64,000 bases of DNA from Tetracladium setigerum. Its lineage: Eukaryota > Ascomycota > Leotiomycetes > Helotiales. The position numbers and the translations under genes are program-made. Location of the stretch: NCBI GenBank assembly GCA_031472005.1, contig PZJY01000004.1, positions 124,001-188,000 of the forward strand. Reading direction: 5' to 3'. The notes below the pieces were generated by a model, which had not been told where the DNA came from, searched no databases, and saw only the letters and a list, made by a program, of their open reading frames with translations. Below are positions 35,095-47,073 of the stretch, in pieces (the stretch's first letter is position 1; every line of letters begins with the position of its first letter).

Positions 35095-36421
35095 ATGAAC
35101 GCGGAATTAGACGAAAATTCTCTCATGGAGGCATTCCAGGGCCGAGATGATATTCAACGAGCAATTCGGGCAGCAAAATGTAAGTTTAGACTTTGATCTT
35201 TTTCGATAACCCTCAGACTTCCCTTGGCTACGGACTGAATATTGACATGTATTCAAGGCTCGAAATCCGTTGTAGAGCTCTTCAACACAATATCGCAATA
35301 TATCTGTGAGATTACACCCTCATTCATGGAACTGGCCTCGAGGAAGCGAGAGCTAGAAGATAGCGCGACCTCTGCAAAGGTGGAGGACCCTGTGCTTCTC
35401 GAAATCAAGGAAATTTCCATGGTGATCACCCGACGAAAAAGATATACCCTCTGCTTCACGGCCACACACCTCTACGCAAGACCACAAGATTCAAAAGAGC
35501 CCGTTACCGGGACTAGTTTTGCGTGGGCTGATATTGGTAAGTTGAACTATAGATTAGACTATGGTACGTTTTGCTAATTAATCAAACCTAGAATACGCAT
35601 TCTGCCTCCCTATTCCTGAAAAGACACAAAAACAATACAACTACCTCCTCTTTCCCAAAAACTCTAACATCGCACCGGCAAAACCAATACCTGGCTCCCT
35701 TCCAGTTCCCAAATCTATTATCTTAACGATACCCGATGTAGCTCTAGAACCTGGCTCGATCGCTGGACTGGAAGTTACTTCTGCGTCTATCGTCTCAGAA
35801 GACTACAAGACCTTGTTCGATTGGGCGCTTACTACAAGATTCAAGGCTTCAGGAGAGAAGGATTTGAAGATTATGCAAGCAGATCCAGAACAATTCGCAA
35901 GTAAGACAAGACAAATTGATCGACCGGACGAGAAGTGTGTGCATGTCAAAGCATTCCGTGGGACGAAGGATGGTTATCTGTTTTTCCTGCCGAATGGTAT
36001 ACTATGGGGTTTTAAGAAGCCACCGCTTTTTCTTCCATATAAACAGATATCTGAAATCTCATATGTAAACGTACTCGAGCGGACGTTCGATTTGACGGTG
36101 GAAGTAAACACAACAAAACCAGGAGAAGAAGAGTCAACAGAAGTCATTGAGTTCTCGATGATTGACGAAGTGGAGTTTAAGGGCATTTATAGTTATATAA
36201 ACCGACAAAATTTGCAAAATAAGAGCAGGGCAAATGAAGAGGAGGATTATGATCCTAGTAGTGAGAACGAGAGTGAATATTCAGGAAGTGACAGTGAAGA
36301 AGAGTATTATGATCTTGGTAGTGAAGACGAGAGCAGAGGTTCGGGGAGTAGCAGTGAGGAGGAGGACGACGATGATGCGGATGGTGCGAATCCAGACGGT
36401 GGCGAAGAAGAGGGGTTTTGA
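35095..36421 (+). CDS. RTT106: histone chaperone Rtt106 homologue
   Basis: Three exons: 35095-35179, 35258-35536 and 35592-36421, with introns of 78 nt (GTAAGT...TCAAG) and 55 nt (GTAAGT...CCTAG). About 397 residues. Rtt106 landmarks include RKRYTLCFTATHLYA, the second PH-domain block FRGTKDGYLFFLPNG-ILWGFKKPPLFLPY and ISYVNVLERTFDLTVEV, ending in a long acidic Ser/Glu/Asp tail (SDSEEEYYD, EEEDDDDAD). Rtt106 is a nuclear H3-H4 chaperone that deposits acetylated histones during replication and supports heterochromatin silencing. All splice phases agree and there are no lesions, so this is probably the functional housekeeping copy and an anchor for synteny. Confidence 0.9.
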
Positions 36422-36639
36422 GAATTGCATTACGAATATGTACGGCATGCAGATAATGTTAAAATTATACGAGATTATACGAAGCTGTGGTGCAGTGCAT
36501 GGAAAAGGGCATCCGAGGTGACGGCTAATGAGCCGCTTTATCCTTCAGATCTATACAGCGGGCTTCGATTGCGGTGTCTTCTTTTCATACTCCTTCACGT
36601 TTATGCAAGCCACACCTCGCTTACGTGCCTAGCCTAATA

Positions 36640-37557
36640 CAGTTAGCGCAAATCTTCGCCAATATGGCAGGCTCACCTTGACTTGGAATCGCCTCATAGA
36701 CTTGCCAGTTACGCTTAATAAAGGCCTTTATTTCAGCAAAATATTCCTCAACAGGATTTAAATCTGGTGAATATAGTGGCAAATACAGGAATTCTACACT
36801 AGCATTGTAGCATATCTCCTCAATTCGGCCGGTATGATAGAAGGAAGCATTGTACATTATCAGTACTGATTTTGGCTCTGGCTATCTGCCACAAAATGGA
36901 AGTAACTGCTCGATAAATTCCTCAAACACAGTGCTATCCGTCGATCCCTGGAAAACACGAGCGAACAATATTCCATCCTGTATTTATGCAGGGAGTATCT
37001 GGAATCACTTTTCCCGTTGAAATTGAGCAATCTAGACTAGAGTAACCCCGAGGGGAGACTAGCTAGTTTGTCTAAATCCAATACATTTATCGCAACCTGA
37101 TTTATCTACATAGACAAGCTGATATAAATAAAACCCAGCAGATAGGTTATATACATACAGATCTCGCAGATCTGCATTTCGCCCTTGTGCTATTCGGCGA
37201 ATCGTTTTCTTAGTCCAACTCTTATAAGCCAATGCTCTCCCTATACTTGAAGCAGTCACAAATACATACTTCAAATTCATCCCATAGGAAGACGACTACC
37301 TCGGACTGATATAATCCTGGCTTTTCTAACAAGTGCTCACAAAAGGAATTTAGCATATGTAGAGGGTGTGATACTCTGTTTTCGTCCTGGGCTATTCCGT
37401 GTAGCCCTCGGGTGCCCAAGTAATGGATTTTTGAACGTATGTCTCGAACATAACGAGGCGTACATCCAGCAGCTTCAGTTATTTTGGCATTAGTGGATTT
37501 ACTATGAATTATATTATTAATAATATCCTGCTGTAAGTTTGGGAGGTTTGGTGCCAT
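36640..37557 (-). mobile_element. Tc1/mariner-type transposase relic (DDE_3)
   Basis: Minus strand, read in pieces: NLQQDIINNIIHSKSTNAKI and GCTPRYVRDIRSKI (helix-turn-helix), YVDKSGCDKCIGFR (first catalytic Asp), a frame-shifted middle, then MYNASFYHTGRIEEIC (second Asp replaced by Tyr) and LYLPLYSPDLNPVEEYFAEIKAFIKRNW (last catalytic Glu box of DDE_3). Frameshifts near 37250 and 37060 and a stop near 36870 make it inactive. Terminal repeats were not located. Confidence 0.8.
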
Positions 37558-38975
37558 AGTAGAATGCTGTTTGCCGCTGTATTATACATCCTACGCAGGT
37601 GTATAGTACAGATTGGCGACATTGAGCATCGCAGAGCAAGGTAGAACAAAGGGTCATGATCAAGCCTCGAAAGGACACAGTTGCAAAGTTCATCTTCGAA
37701 TCTGAAAGAATAATTTGGAAGAAAGGTCATCATCAGGTCTCAAAGGCGGCGCTCTCTGGCCTCAGGCTGTGATACGAGGATAATAAAGGACTAACCATAA
37801 TAGCTTTGGTGCTAATCTGAATATCTTGGCGCTGTGGCTCAAATAAAACAAAAGAGTTTACAAAGAGGAAGCCGATTTCGAAGCTTACTGTATATGCTTA
37901 AGGTTTCATATAATAGTGTAAGAATAAAGTGTTTTAGCACGTAGGTAAAGAAATTAGTAGGGTAAATGTGCTCTTAAAGCAGCAACTTTTCTCGGTTAAA
38001 CTTCCTAATAAGGGAATTACGGCCTCATCATATGGGTGACCAAATAATCGTAGTTACCCCGTTTTTTGCACCTTTTTCCACGCCCATTGAGCCCCGTAAC
38101 GCCATTGAGGAAGATGACAAGCCTTTCTCCTTTCCGCGAAGTTGAATCATACGAATCATAATAGGGCCTATTCGAGGATGACTTTCCTATCCATAATTCA
38201 AAAGTTAACTTGACCCAAGCTGACGTTTTTTCCCATACAACCCACTAGTCGTGAAATATGCTTACCTAATACACCTATCCATAATATCAAAGTAAGCTCG
38301 GGTCAAGCTGACTTGTTTTCCCATTCAATCCACTAGCTCAAACTGACTTTGCCAAACTGACTTATTTAGTTTAGGACAAGGAGGCCATCGAACATGCTTA
38401 ACTTTTATACAATATCTAGAGTGCATATACAATGACAATTCCATAAAGATTTCAACATACCAATTATAAGGTCTATTTCTAAAGAATAGAGTAAGGAATC
38501 TTGGGTTCGGATTAGATTATCAGAAAGCTTGGCGTGCACGGCTAAAAAAAACCCTTGACGTCAATCCCTACGTAACGGGAAACCCTAACAGTAGTTACAG
38601 CCATCTAACTATAGTTGTCACCTCTGAAGGGAAGCTTCAATTTGATCTAATTCTTCCCAACCATAGGATGTATATTAGTTCTCCAAGCAAGACTTCTATT
38701 ATATCCGTTGCTGGACTTATTATGGAATTGTCAAGCCGCAGCGTCAATTCGTTGAACATAAATAGAAAGGTGACAGGCTCCCTTCTAATAATCGTTGTTG
38801 TAATTGCCTTACTCTCAATCGGATATTTTGTGGTTCACTTCTGGAAGCATACTGGGGTTCATTCGTGGAGATTTTACAGGCGGAATAGGAGTTCCGCTTA
38901 CAATCAGACGGATGACTCCGCATAATTAGGGTGGCATTTTTGAAAGCATAAAGCATCTTGAGACAACTTCAATAC
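37558..38975. other. AT-rich spacer with a two-unit tandem repeat
   Basis: An 88-bp unit (CTATCCATAAT...CAAGCTGAC...CCACTAG) occurs at about 38188 and again at 38276. An 85-codon frame at 38668-38925 has one strong membrane segment (GSLLIIVVVIALLSIGYFVV) and a basic tail; it could be a small membrane protein, but nothing else supports it. Near 38556 there is a diverged copy of the ACGTC(C/A)ATCCCT transposon end described below. Confidence 0.4.
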
Positions 38976-39125
38976 TACAGTAGAAGGCGAATTGAGTGTC
39001 GCTAATTATCTAGTTAATTATTATAAGCGGGCTCCACTTTCGGACCTTGTGGCGGTGCATCCCTGCTCAGTCCGTACCCCAAGGTACCGTTGCTAACCGC
39101 AGAGCAGCGCGAGGGGTAGAAATTG
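38976..39125 (+). mobile_element. MITE copy A (TACAGTAGAAGGCGAATT family)
   Basis: Begins TACAGTAGAAGGCGAATTGA and continues with TAAGCGGGCTCCACTT, GTGGCGGTGCATCCCTGC and GGTACC. The right end is diverged. It belongs to the same small repeat family as copies near 42500, 47095, 49195 and 49079. Confidence 0.55.
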
Positions 39126-39687
39126 GAGGTTGACCCCGCCCCATCATCCAACTATTCTTTCTTCCTCTTTTCCAATTCTACCAGAGCCAGCGCTTTCAAG
39201 TCAGCGATCATAGAACCGCAACTGAATGCTGCATAGCAAATTTTGATCGAGCAGTTTACTGCACAGTATCATATTGCACAAAAGCATCAGCCTTAAAAAG
39301 ACAAAAACATGAAACAATTAGTCACCAGCATTCAAATGCATGATTCAACCGGCCGCATCACGTGAAAGGCATTTCGCCTGAGAATCAGTTTTGTAAATGT
39401 CCGGTTCTTGCAAGTGGTATGTGACAGGATCAAGCAAATAGCCACAAATAGCACCCTGTCTGTACAGTACACATTTACTGCTCTATCCGCACTGCCCATC
39501 GTCATATCCCCCTATCGCCTTAACGCCCCACCCTGCCCTACCGCTCCCTACTGCCCTACTACCGCCCTACCCGCCCTACTTCCCAGCGGTTGGGCGATCA
39601 TATAAGCAAAGGGCGTGACCGCCGCATAACTGCTACTTGCTGTTCTCGACTTCCCAGACCACTGTGCGAAGCACTAATACTCTCAGT

Positions 39688-41100
39688 ATGGATGTGATTT
39701 CGTCTGTTGCGTCAATTTTGGCAGTGATCAGATCGATTAACGACTTACGAACCCTGACTGATGCCATTTACAAAGCAAGAATTGCAAAAGACAACTCAAA
39801 GTTGCTGGGCCTCAGAACTTTACGAAAAGAAGTTCAAAGCTCGAGTTTTAATGTCCAGCGTTATCTTAACCTGGGATGGATTGGGGTGTGCGACGTGCTA
39901 GATGAGTTTGGTTGGGATATGGTCGATTTAGTAGATCTGTGGCAGACCTTTCGCTCATTCCTCCTTCAACTACAACACCTTCTCGCCAATTTAGAAAGGA
40001 AACTCACGTTATGGGAGAAGGTTTTATACCTTATTCTCTCATATTTCATATTCTCAGAGTTCCCTAATAGACTTCGACCTCCATGCACAACAATGCCTTG
40101 GACGATCTGGCCGGCTCTAGCAGTGCTATGGGGTGTTTGTTAGATGTTCTATGGAGAATCTATGTGGAATTTGGGAGATCAAGTCCACTTTTCAGATGCT
40201 AGCAATACGATCGGGATGCTTGAGGGAATTTATTCTAGCGATCTATCTCTAGGTGATTTTCCATCTTCCTTTAAGCCTGACAGCGTTAAATATCTTCTGG
40301 TTTTAGATTCCGATCTCTATGAGGTTAGCTACAACGCGTCTATATGGGGTGAGCCTCATTTCGATCCACCAAATCTCAACCAACAACCACAACATTGCGT
40401 ATCTGAGCACGCTACCACTTTTGGGACTTCGAAAACTATTACTTCTCTACGCACCCCGCCAGAAGTTGTAGATGCTGTTAATCCACATGTCACCAATTAT
40501 GGAAACTCGGGCGGATTTATTCCTGCTCCTGGATTCACTTCATGTCGAGCTACTAGCATAATTACAAAAGCTGCGGATAATGGACAGCTATAAATAACAG
40601 AGTCTGAAACCCTTGTACCACTCGACACTCCTTCACCCTATAGACAGGCCCAAGGTAGCCAGACTATATCTTCTCGAACCTCCAAGCATGGCCAAACTGA
40701 GAAACACTTTTGCACCTATTCCGATTGCAGCCGATCCCGGCAAGGCTCAGGTTTCTATCGTAAGGATAACTTGGATCAGCATCTTCGTTGAGTGTATAAG
40801 CAGAATTTTGTTCCAAGATCACGTGCAAAACCGTCAAACATCCACATTCCAATGGCCACGGGTAAATCCACAGGAACTGTTTTACAATCTAAGAAGCGTA
40901 AGCGTAGAAGCGAAGGAGAAGCCAGTCGGCACAACGAAGATGGGGTCTTTGACGAGCTCGTAGAAGAGCGGAGGTTACGCATATTAGCGGAGCAAGAAAA
41001 TCATTGCTTGCGTCAGAAGTTAGATAATTATAAAGGGCGTATGCAAAAGTATAAGGAACGGTTGGACAAGATGATGACCCTTTTTAAAGGTCACAAATAG
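39688..41100 (+). pseudogene. fungal C2H2 zinc-finger protein, three nonsense codons in one frame
   Basis: From ATG 39688 to TAG 41100 a single frame runs without any indel but with three stops: TAG 40141, TAA 40591 and TGA 40789. Each is one C-to-T step from a sense codon (CAG, CAA, CGA). The N-terminus (MDVISSVASILAVIRSIND) is the helical leader common in these proteins. The finger reads HFCTYSDCSRSRQGSGFYRK-DNLDQHLR (40690-40788), the typical extended C2H2 pattern of this fungal family, cut by the last stop just before the second histidine. The C-terminus is basic, then a coiled-coil-like segment (EERRLRILAEQENHCLRQKL). A transcription-factor-type gene silenced by point mutations. Confidence 0.8.
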
Positions 41101-42494
41101 GGGGGAAAGAAGTAACATGGCTTTTGTATGTGAATGTGCTGGTGATTATTCTCTACTTCTTCCATTTTCGTCTAATATGTCTAGTGGAGAGCTTTTATTA
41201 GCTAGATAGACCCGAATTCTTTATGATATATCTTAGAGGAACTAGATTTAGGTCTTGAATATATGCTGCGCGTGACTACGAAATATCTTTTAACTGGATG
41301 GCAAGGTGACTGGCTAACCGATAACTTCTAAGGACGTGACGATGCTTATCATGAAAGCGACGGGTTGTTTATAGAAATGCAGCCATAATCGAGAGCCGAT
41401 TTTCGTGGATCCGTTCGTTCCTTCCTCCCAGATAAAAACATAACCCACCTTTCAACTAAAATTTAAATTGCTCGTAAAAAGGGAATTTCCTTTATTCGTC
41501 ACAAAACCGGAACTTCTAGTGAAAAACATTCGTGATATACTAATTTACTAAAAGATTGTCATTACTCTAGGAAGGCGATTAATGTCCCTAATAGCCTAGA
41601 ATCCAAGTTCAATCCCACGTTGTTTCATTGCTCTATACCTCAGTATCTTTCACCTTGCAAAGTACAGCTCGCGTTGAGCTCAAATATCCCTCCTCCGTAC
41701 CGATGTTATATACCGTGTTCTATATACGTCTACGGACACCATCCTCCAACTTAGCTTTGTTCCAGCTCCATGCCTCCTCGTATCCATCAAGTCATAGCTA
41801 CGTCCCGAGGGATAGACTGAGGACGAGATGCCTCGCATAACCGGCGGCGAGGGAACCGGCCATTATCGCAATACAATGATTTATACGCAGTAGTAGTCGA
41901 CACGACAACTACTTCAGTAGTTACACAAGCAACCGTATTGAGTCCCCGTTGTCAATCACCCTTCCCATCTTCCTATACTCCCGTTTGTGCCACCCAGGCC
42001 CCTTCAATCGCTCTGCCTCTATTGCTGGAGGGTTCCAAAGCCTCAAGCTATCAATTCCCCTGGCCTGAATGTTAATTCGTCCTATAAAAGAACCGCCCGT
42101 GGTTTGAATTCTTCGACCTTGTGCGCGCATTAAAGGAGGAATGGGCTCGTGGGTGCATCTAGAGTGGGAGTCTTCTAGTCTCCGAATCAGTTGTGTGCTC
42201 GACGAGTCGTCGTAGAGGCGCCCATCTACAGATTTCCATAATAACTCTACTATTACATGAACTTTAGTCTAAAGTAGACTCGAGTAGTTATGTTGCACAG
42301 TCGTATTCAGATCTTGCGGATGAATCGACGAAGTATGCGCTGAGGTGATACAGAGTTTCACGCGCGACGTTGCTTTACCACGTATGAAGGGCTCTGTTTC
42401 GTGACTCAATATTGGCTCTCTAGACTCTCAACGAGATCTATAGGTGTGAGGAGGACACTGCGTACAGGTGTTGAGTCTTCGTCCTCCCGTGAGG
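41101..42494. other. spacer, nothing recognised
   Basis: AT-rich, short frames only. Confidence 0.5.
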
Positions 42495-42647
42495 CGTAGA
42501 ATGGGCAAGAATTAGCTCCGCTCCGATGACAAGGTACCTCTGGAGTACAACCGGGCAAGGGTGCACAGCCACCAGTGTCCGCAAGTGGACCCCGCTTAAA
42601 AGAGTTAACTTAAAAAATTAGCGACACGCAATTCGCCTTTTACTGTA
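42495..42647 (-). mobile_element. MITE copy B
   Basis: On the minus strand it begins TACAGTAAAAGGCGAATTGC, carries AAGCGGGGTCCACTT and GTGGCTGTGCACCC, and ends with AATTCTTGCCCATTCTAC. It is inverted relative to copy A. Confidence 0.65.
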
Positions 42648-43161
42648 TCACCAATACATCCAATATCACTAGTTACCTTCAGCCTCATTTTGACGTCCCA
42701 ACTGAAATACATAGAATATGCCGAATTCACATTCTCAACATCCTTATTTACATTTCTATTTGCAAACTCCCACCTCATTTCGTGCCTTGGACGTAGCTTT
42801 AGTAATTTTCATTGTACAGTAAGTTATAGCTACAGTTTGACATGGGTGGGGAAGGCTCAGCGTGCGGAACGCGCCGAAATCCCTGCAATTAGCACTATGA
42901 TTGCCTTTCAGTCCATTTCCACCCCATCAATCAAAATCCTCATATTACCACTATGCTTACAAGCTCGAAATACTGCACGAAGGCTATCCGATGCTGGAAG
43001 TTTCGAGATTACCCTGGATGAATGTACACTAATGCGCGTTCTTTCATATTTAAGTGATTTGCCTACATCGCGCCAGTCAACCAAATTGACGTTGCCGCAC
43101 CTCCTTCTTCACGGACGCACTTTAGTTGAAGTAGATCTCGGATTAGTTGGTGGCGGATTTG

Positions 43162-43707
43162 ATGGACTATAGACGGTCCCAGGCCTTTCCTCTCATCAGA
43201 TTCCTGTCTCTTCAAAAGCTTCCAAATATTTCCTGCTACATCAACGGGAAATGCGTAACCACCTTGCCGAAAATTACTCAAGCAACACCTCGTACCCCGC
43301 GCAGACCGCGCGAGATCTTAGCTGCATTCCAAATTACACAACTCCTTGCGAAATATGCTCCGGACAGCATTGTGAAGGGACTAAGCTGTACCGTTATGGG
43401 GAATGGGCGAACCTTGTGGATCAAACTTCGGGGTGCGAAACGGTGGAGGAGAAAGGCTTGGGACCGTGTCAAGGCAGTAAAGATCGTTTGGTGCGCTGAA
43501 ATGAGGAAAATACTAATTAAAGTCAATTTTGAGATTGAAGATATGAGAACAATAGGGAGCTCACTGTCGATCTTTGCTATTCAGTTCATCAAGGTCGTCG
43601 CCGAGTCCAAACGCCGGTACATAGAACAGATGATTTCGCAAATCTATTGTGCCAGAACACTTGTGCTAAAAGGCAACATCTTCATCCACGCTCCAAGATT
43701 TGTATAG
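43162..43707 (+). CDS. hypothetical protein, 181 residues
   Basis: An open frame from ATG 43162 to TAG 43707. The product is basic with several Arg/Lys clusters (PRTPRRPRE, AKRWRRKAWDRVKAVK) and hydrophobic patches; no domain recognised. The frame overlaps another plus frame (42690-43172) that has no recognisable content. It may be real or chance; conservation across relatives would decide. Confidence 0.3.
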   Translation: MDYRRSQAFPLIRFLSLQKLPNISCYINGKCVTTLPKITQATPRTPRRPREILAAFQITQLLAKYAPDSIVKGLSCTVMGNGRTLWIKLRGAKRWRRKAWDRVKAVKIVWCAEMRKILIKVNFEIEDMRTIGSSLSIFAIQFIKVVAESKRRYIEQMISQIYCARTLVLKGNIFIHAPRFV

Positions 43708-43943
43708 ATCCTTTGCTTCAAGCATAGCCAGATTGTGTCCTTGAGAAACCCAACTTTCTGGAAAACTACTCTCGCTTCTCCGTGTAAAAGACCCATCATC
43801 CTCACAGATAACGTGAAGCCATTGTGACTCCATGCTATAGTTTATTGGAGCCGGAGTGAAATCAATTCTCGAGTCTGGTTACGTTTGTACCGAACAAAGG
43901 TCCAAAACCGCCTAAATGAATTCAGCAGCAATTTTAGCCGTCC

Positions 43944-44246
43944 CTATTTCGTGCTATGTACGGAGTATATGGTCGCTCTTTTCGGCAGGATTGCCATCAG
44001 ACAAAGAAGAGGAAGACGACTGGGAATGCCCATGTTTTTCTTTTCTAAGCGGTGATAATAGACCCATCCCTTCCCCTGACACGTAGCCTGGCCGATTCGG
44101 CGCTTGAAACACTCTTGTAGGCTGGCACGGGGGCTCGGGACGGGCAGGCAGGCGACGTCAGCTAGACGGGTATAGAAAGCTCCAAATTGGTTACCCTTTG
44201 CACGTAGTTGCGGGTACGAGCATTGCTTGAGATCCTTTGGAGACAC
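43944..44246 (-). CDS. hypothetical small protein
   Basis: A 100-codon minus-strand frame that extends a little further upstream without a start (preceded by LERGRDQLKHKPDVWQHLEA). It contains several Cys and aromatic residues. No recognisable domain; a fragment of a larger decayed gene is possible. Confidence 0.25.
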   Translation of the reverse strand: MSPKDLKQCSYPQLRAKGNQFGAFYTRLADVACLPVPSPRASLQECFKRRIGQATCQGKGWVYYHRLEKKNMGIPSRLPLLCLMAILPKRATIYSVHSTK

Positions 44247-44249
44247 TGC

Positions 44250-46638
44250 CTCGAGATGTTGCCATACATCAGGCTTATGCTTAAGCTGATCTCGGCCACG
44301 CTCAAGAATCGATACTAAAATTGGCAGATGGTATTATTGTGGACATAGAATAACTCGGCAGGCTTCGAGATGTTTGATATTCCATCAGCTCCCACCAGCT
44401 CTACGATTGTCTTCCGTCAAGGTGTGAAGACGGTGGTTCTGATCAACACACCTTTCCAACAGCAATGCTGTCGCACTCGACAACAATTGAACCCGACATT
44501 GACTTTGATTTCATAATCCTTGCCGATGTCTGTTAGTGTTGCCAAAAACATTCGTAATCCTCAGCCAGGATCTCTTCGCTACCAACTGATCACTTTCCCA
44601 ACAACGCCCCTCTACGTTCCCACCTTCGAGATGGACGACAGAGAATCTGAGTTTCATCGACTGGCTGACTGCAGGGCAACTTCCTTTCTCAGGCGCTGCT
44701 GACAACCAAAAATCCAGCCCACACCTTTATTCCGAGGATTCTCGCGTTATTGATACGCTGCACACTCTCCATTCCTTGAAGGTGAAGCCTTGCCGAGACG
44801 AATGCATACGACAACTCTTTCGTCTTCTGGTTCCTAAACAGTCCCTTAGGATTAGTTGGTATGCAGCATCTTAGAAATTGTCAAGGTCGATTGAAACAAG
44901 TACTGATGATATAGTTAAAGGCTCGGAAAATGCTCTGCTCTACGATGATAGACTGGTTGCCGCCCTCTCCTGCCCAATTGTCGTTCGTAAATTATCGAAC
45001 CGAGGCCAATTTTTGCTTTCATCGAAAATAAATGGTACACTAAGAGGCGGTACGAGGAATTTGGGCGCCGGAAACAATAGCGAAGGAATACATATAATAC
45101 TGTTCAGTAGATGGCATTCGATCCATACTATGCGAGCGTGCTGATTGCGATGGCTCAGGACGCTCGCTGTTCGACTTCGGACAAGCAAATTCAGGTAGAA
45201 TATTTGTTCCTTGCCACACTTTCACATGTTAGAGCACTCTAACATTTCTAGGTATACTTGTTCTTTCCGTCAACTGAATCGAAAATCCTTAGTAACAGTT
45301 CTCGGCAACAATCCCTGCAAAAGCCGTGGCCTGCCCGCTTGTACTCACGGAGAGGGCCTTGTCGTTGGATCGGTCAGAGGCTATTGTCGAGGCTTTGTAT
45401 GACATTGCACAGCTTTGTACAGGATCAGGATCGCCGGCTGTTCCCGTGCCTTCACGGAAGCGTAAGGTGATGTCTGATATGACAAATCACATTGATTTAC
45501 TACCTGTAGCCGGGATACAAAGTAGGGGGAAGCGAAGGCGTATAATAAAATGTGAGGAAATATAGAAACCTTGATACAAATGGCGAAATCGGGTACATTC
45601 CACTGTATTAGCCTATAGTCTAATTATCATATATGTTACCTGTCATCAAAAGCAGAGCAGCTCTGTGGATTACTAAATATCCCTTAATACTCATCGTCTA
45701 TTTCTTCTAGCTATTAGCTTATTTTTCTAAAATTCTGTCCATCTCAATATGACCCTCTTAGCATATATACTCTGCACGTTCTAGAGAGGGCTCGAGTTCA
45801 TGGCAGAGAGACCAGTCGCAGTCGACGACTGACCGTGTGAAAAAGTTGTTTCGTTGCCTATATCTTTGTTTAAATACTTCAAATATGCTGTATAGAAGTC
45901 AGGAATGCAGAGCGCGCAAGGGCAAGCAAATAGGTCAGATTCAGCCACCGAAGCTTTCATTATGCCTTTATGATTTCCAGCACTTTTGAACTCGCTTATC
46001 CAATAAGCACAGAACCCTTTAGAAGATGCTTTTAGCGTCAAAGAAAATGTCGCCATAGATGTTCTTGCCACCGTAGCTATTGCAAATGCCATTGCGATAA
46101 ATGGACTTCATGTCAAGTTGGTAAATGGCCCAGATAGCATCCTCAGCAGGCGTGGGACGAATGTCTGTTTTATATCAATGAGGCTAGGTGAGACGTTGGG
46201 AGATACTTTAGCTTGTATAAATAGAGTTTATGTTCAATATCTCGGGTTGGATAGTTGGAGATGAATTCACTTTGTATGACGACACGCGTACTGTTCTGAG
46301 CACACGAAATGGAAAGAACATTGCTGTGCCTTCTATACAGCTTTCCTTTGACGAATATCAAAGCTAACCCGACATTGTCAGCTGTTACTTGAGGATATGA
46401 GCGTTGTCCGGCTGACTTGAAATAATATGGAGACTTATGGAGATTGAGATCTCGTCCTTGCCGAAGGTGGCCGTTGCTTCAGGGAGCACTTCTATTCTGT
46501 CTTTGGCAAGTTTTTAGGAAAGGCCCATAAGTAGAGACATGAGCGTAACTAGAGGCTGATCAATAGCCTTTTGCCTAGTGTTCAACAACAAGAAGTTGTT
46601 CAGTTCGTTGCTGATAAGAAATATTATCTTTCAGCTTC
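44250..46638. other. decayed coding-like region, unidentified
   Basis: Several frames on the plus strand (44460-45565) read like scattered pieces of one protein, for example DECIRQLFRLLVPKQSLRIS (44797-44856) and RSEAIVEALYDIAQLC near 45380, with stops and shifts between. A 103-codon minus frame at 45781-46092 is also unrecognised. I cannot name a family. Confidence 0.35.
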
Positions 46639-46967
46639 ACGTGGACGGGTGACCGTATAGCTGGAATGATAATGTAAGTGATGAAATCGGTAGTAGTGAG
46701 TGAATCAGTGAGTTGGTGACGAAAGTGATGAATTTGAGGGGGTGAATATGCTTGATTGAGGATGAAGGACTGACTGGGAAATGAATCTGTGCCATAAGGG
46801 CCTTATATACATGCAAATCAAGGGGATTTTGGCATTATCGGATTACTTGATGATTCGAATACGCCTTTTGATGGCATATACCTTGCATTTGATGCAAAAC
46901 ATGCCGTAAAACATTCTGTAAAACAGGCTGATGCAAAACAGGCCAAAACAGGTGAATTTGGGTGAAT
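46639..46967 (+). repeat. left inverted-repeat arm of the 2.15-kb element
   Basis: Pairs with 48461-48787 along its whole length. It has a strong purine bias on the plus strand (GTGAATCAGTGAGTTGGTGA type repeats). Confidence 0.85.
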
Positions 46968-47073
46968 ATATACTTATGACTATTGTCGACGTCAGCACTT
47001 TGAGCTATCCGTTTCTATGAACACCAAGACGATCTTGTAGGGTAAGGTAATCGTAGAGTAAGTTACTCTGGCT

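Noticed and set aside
39408..39605. Open frame with repeated PTAP/CPT motifs
   Set aside because: Low-complexity CCCTAC-type sequence; no start context or homologue-like content.
38976..42647. One 3.7-kb transposon with the C2H2 gene as cargo between inverted MITE copies
   Set aside because: Each copy has both family ends within about 150-165 bp, so they are separate short elements; no target duplication links the outer ends.
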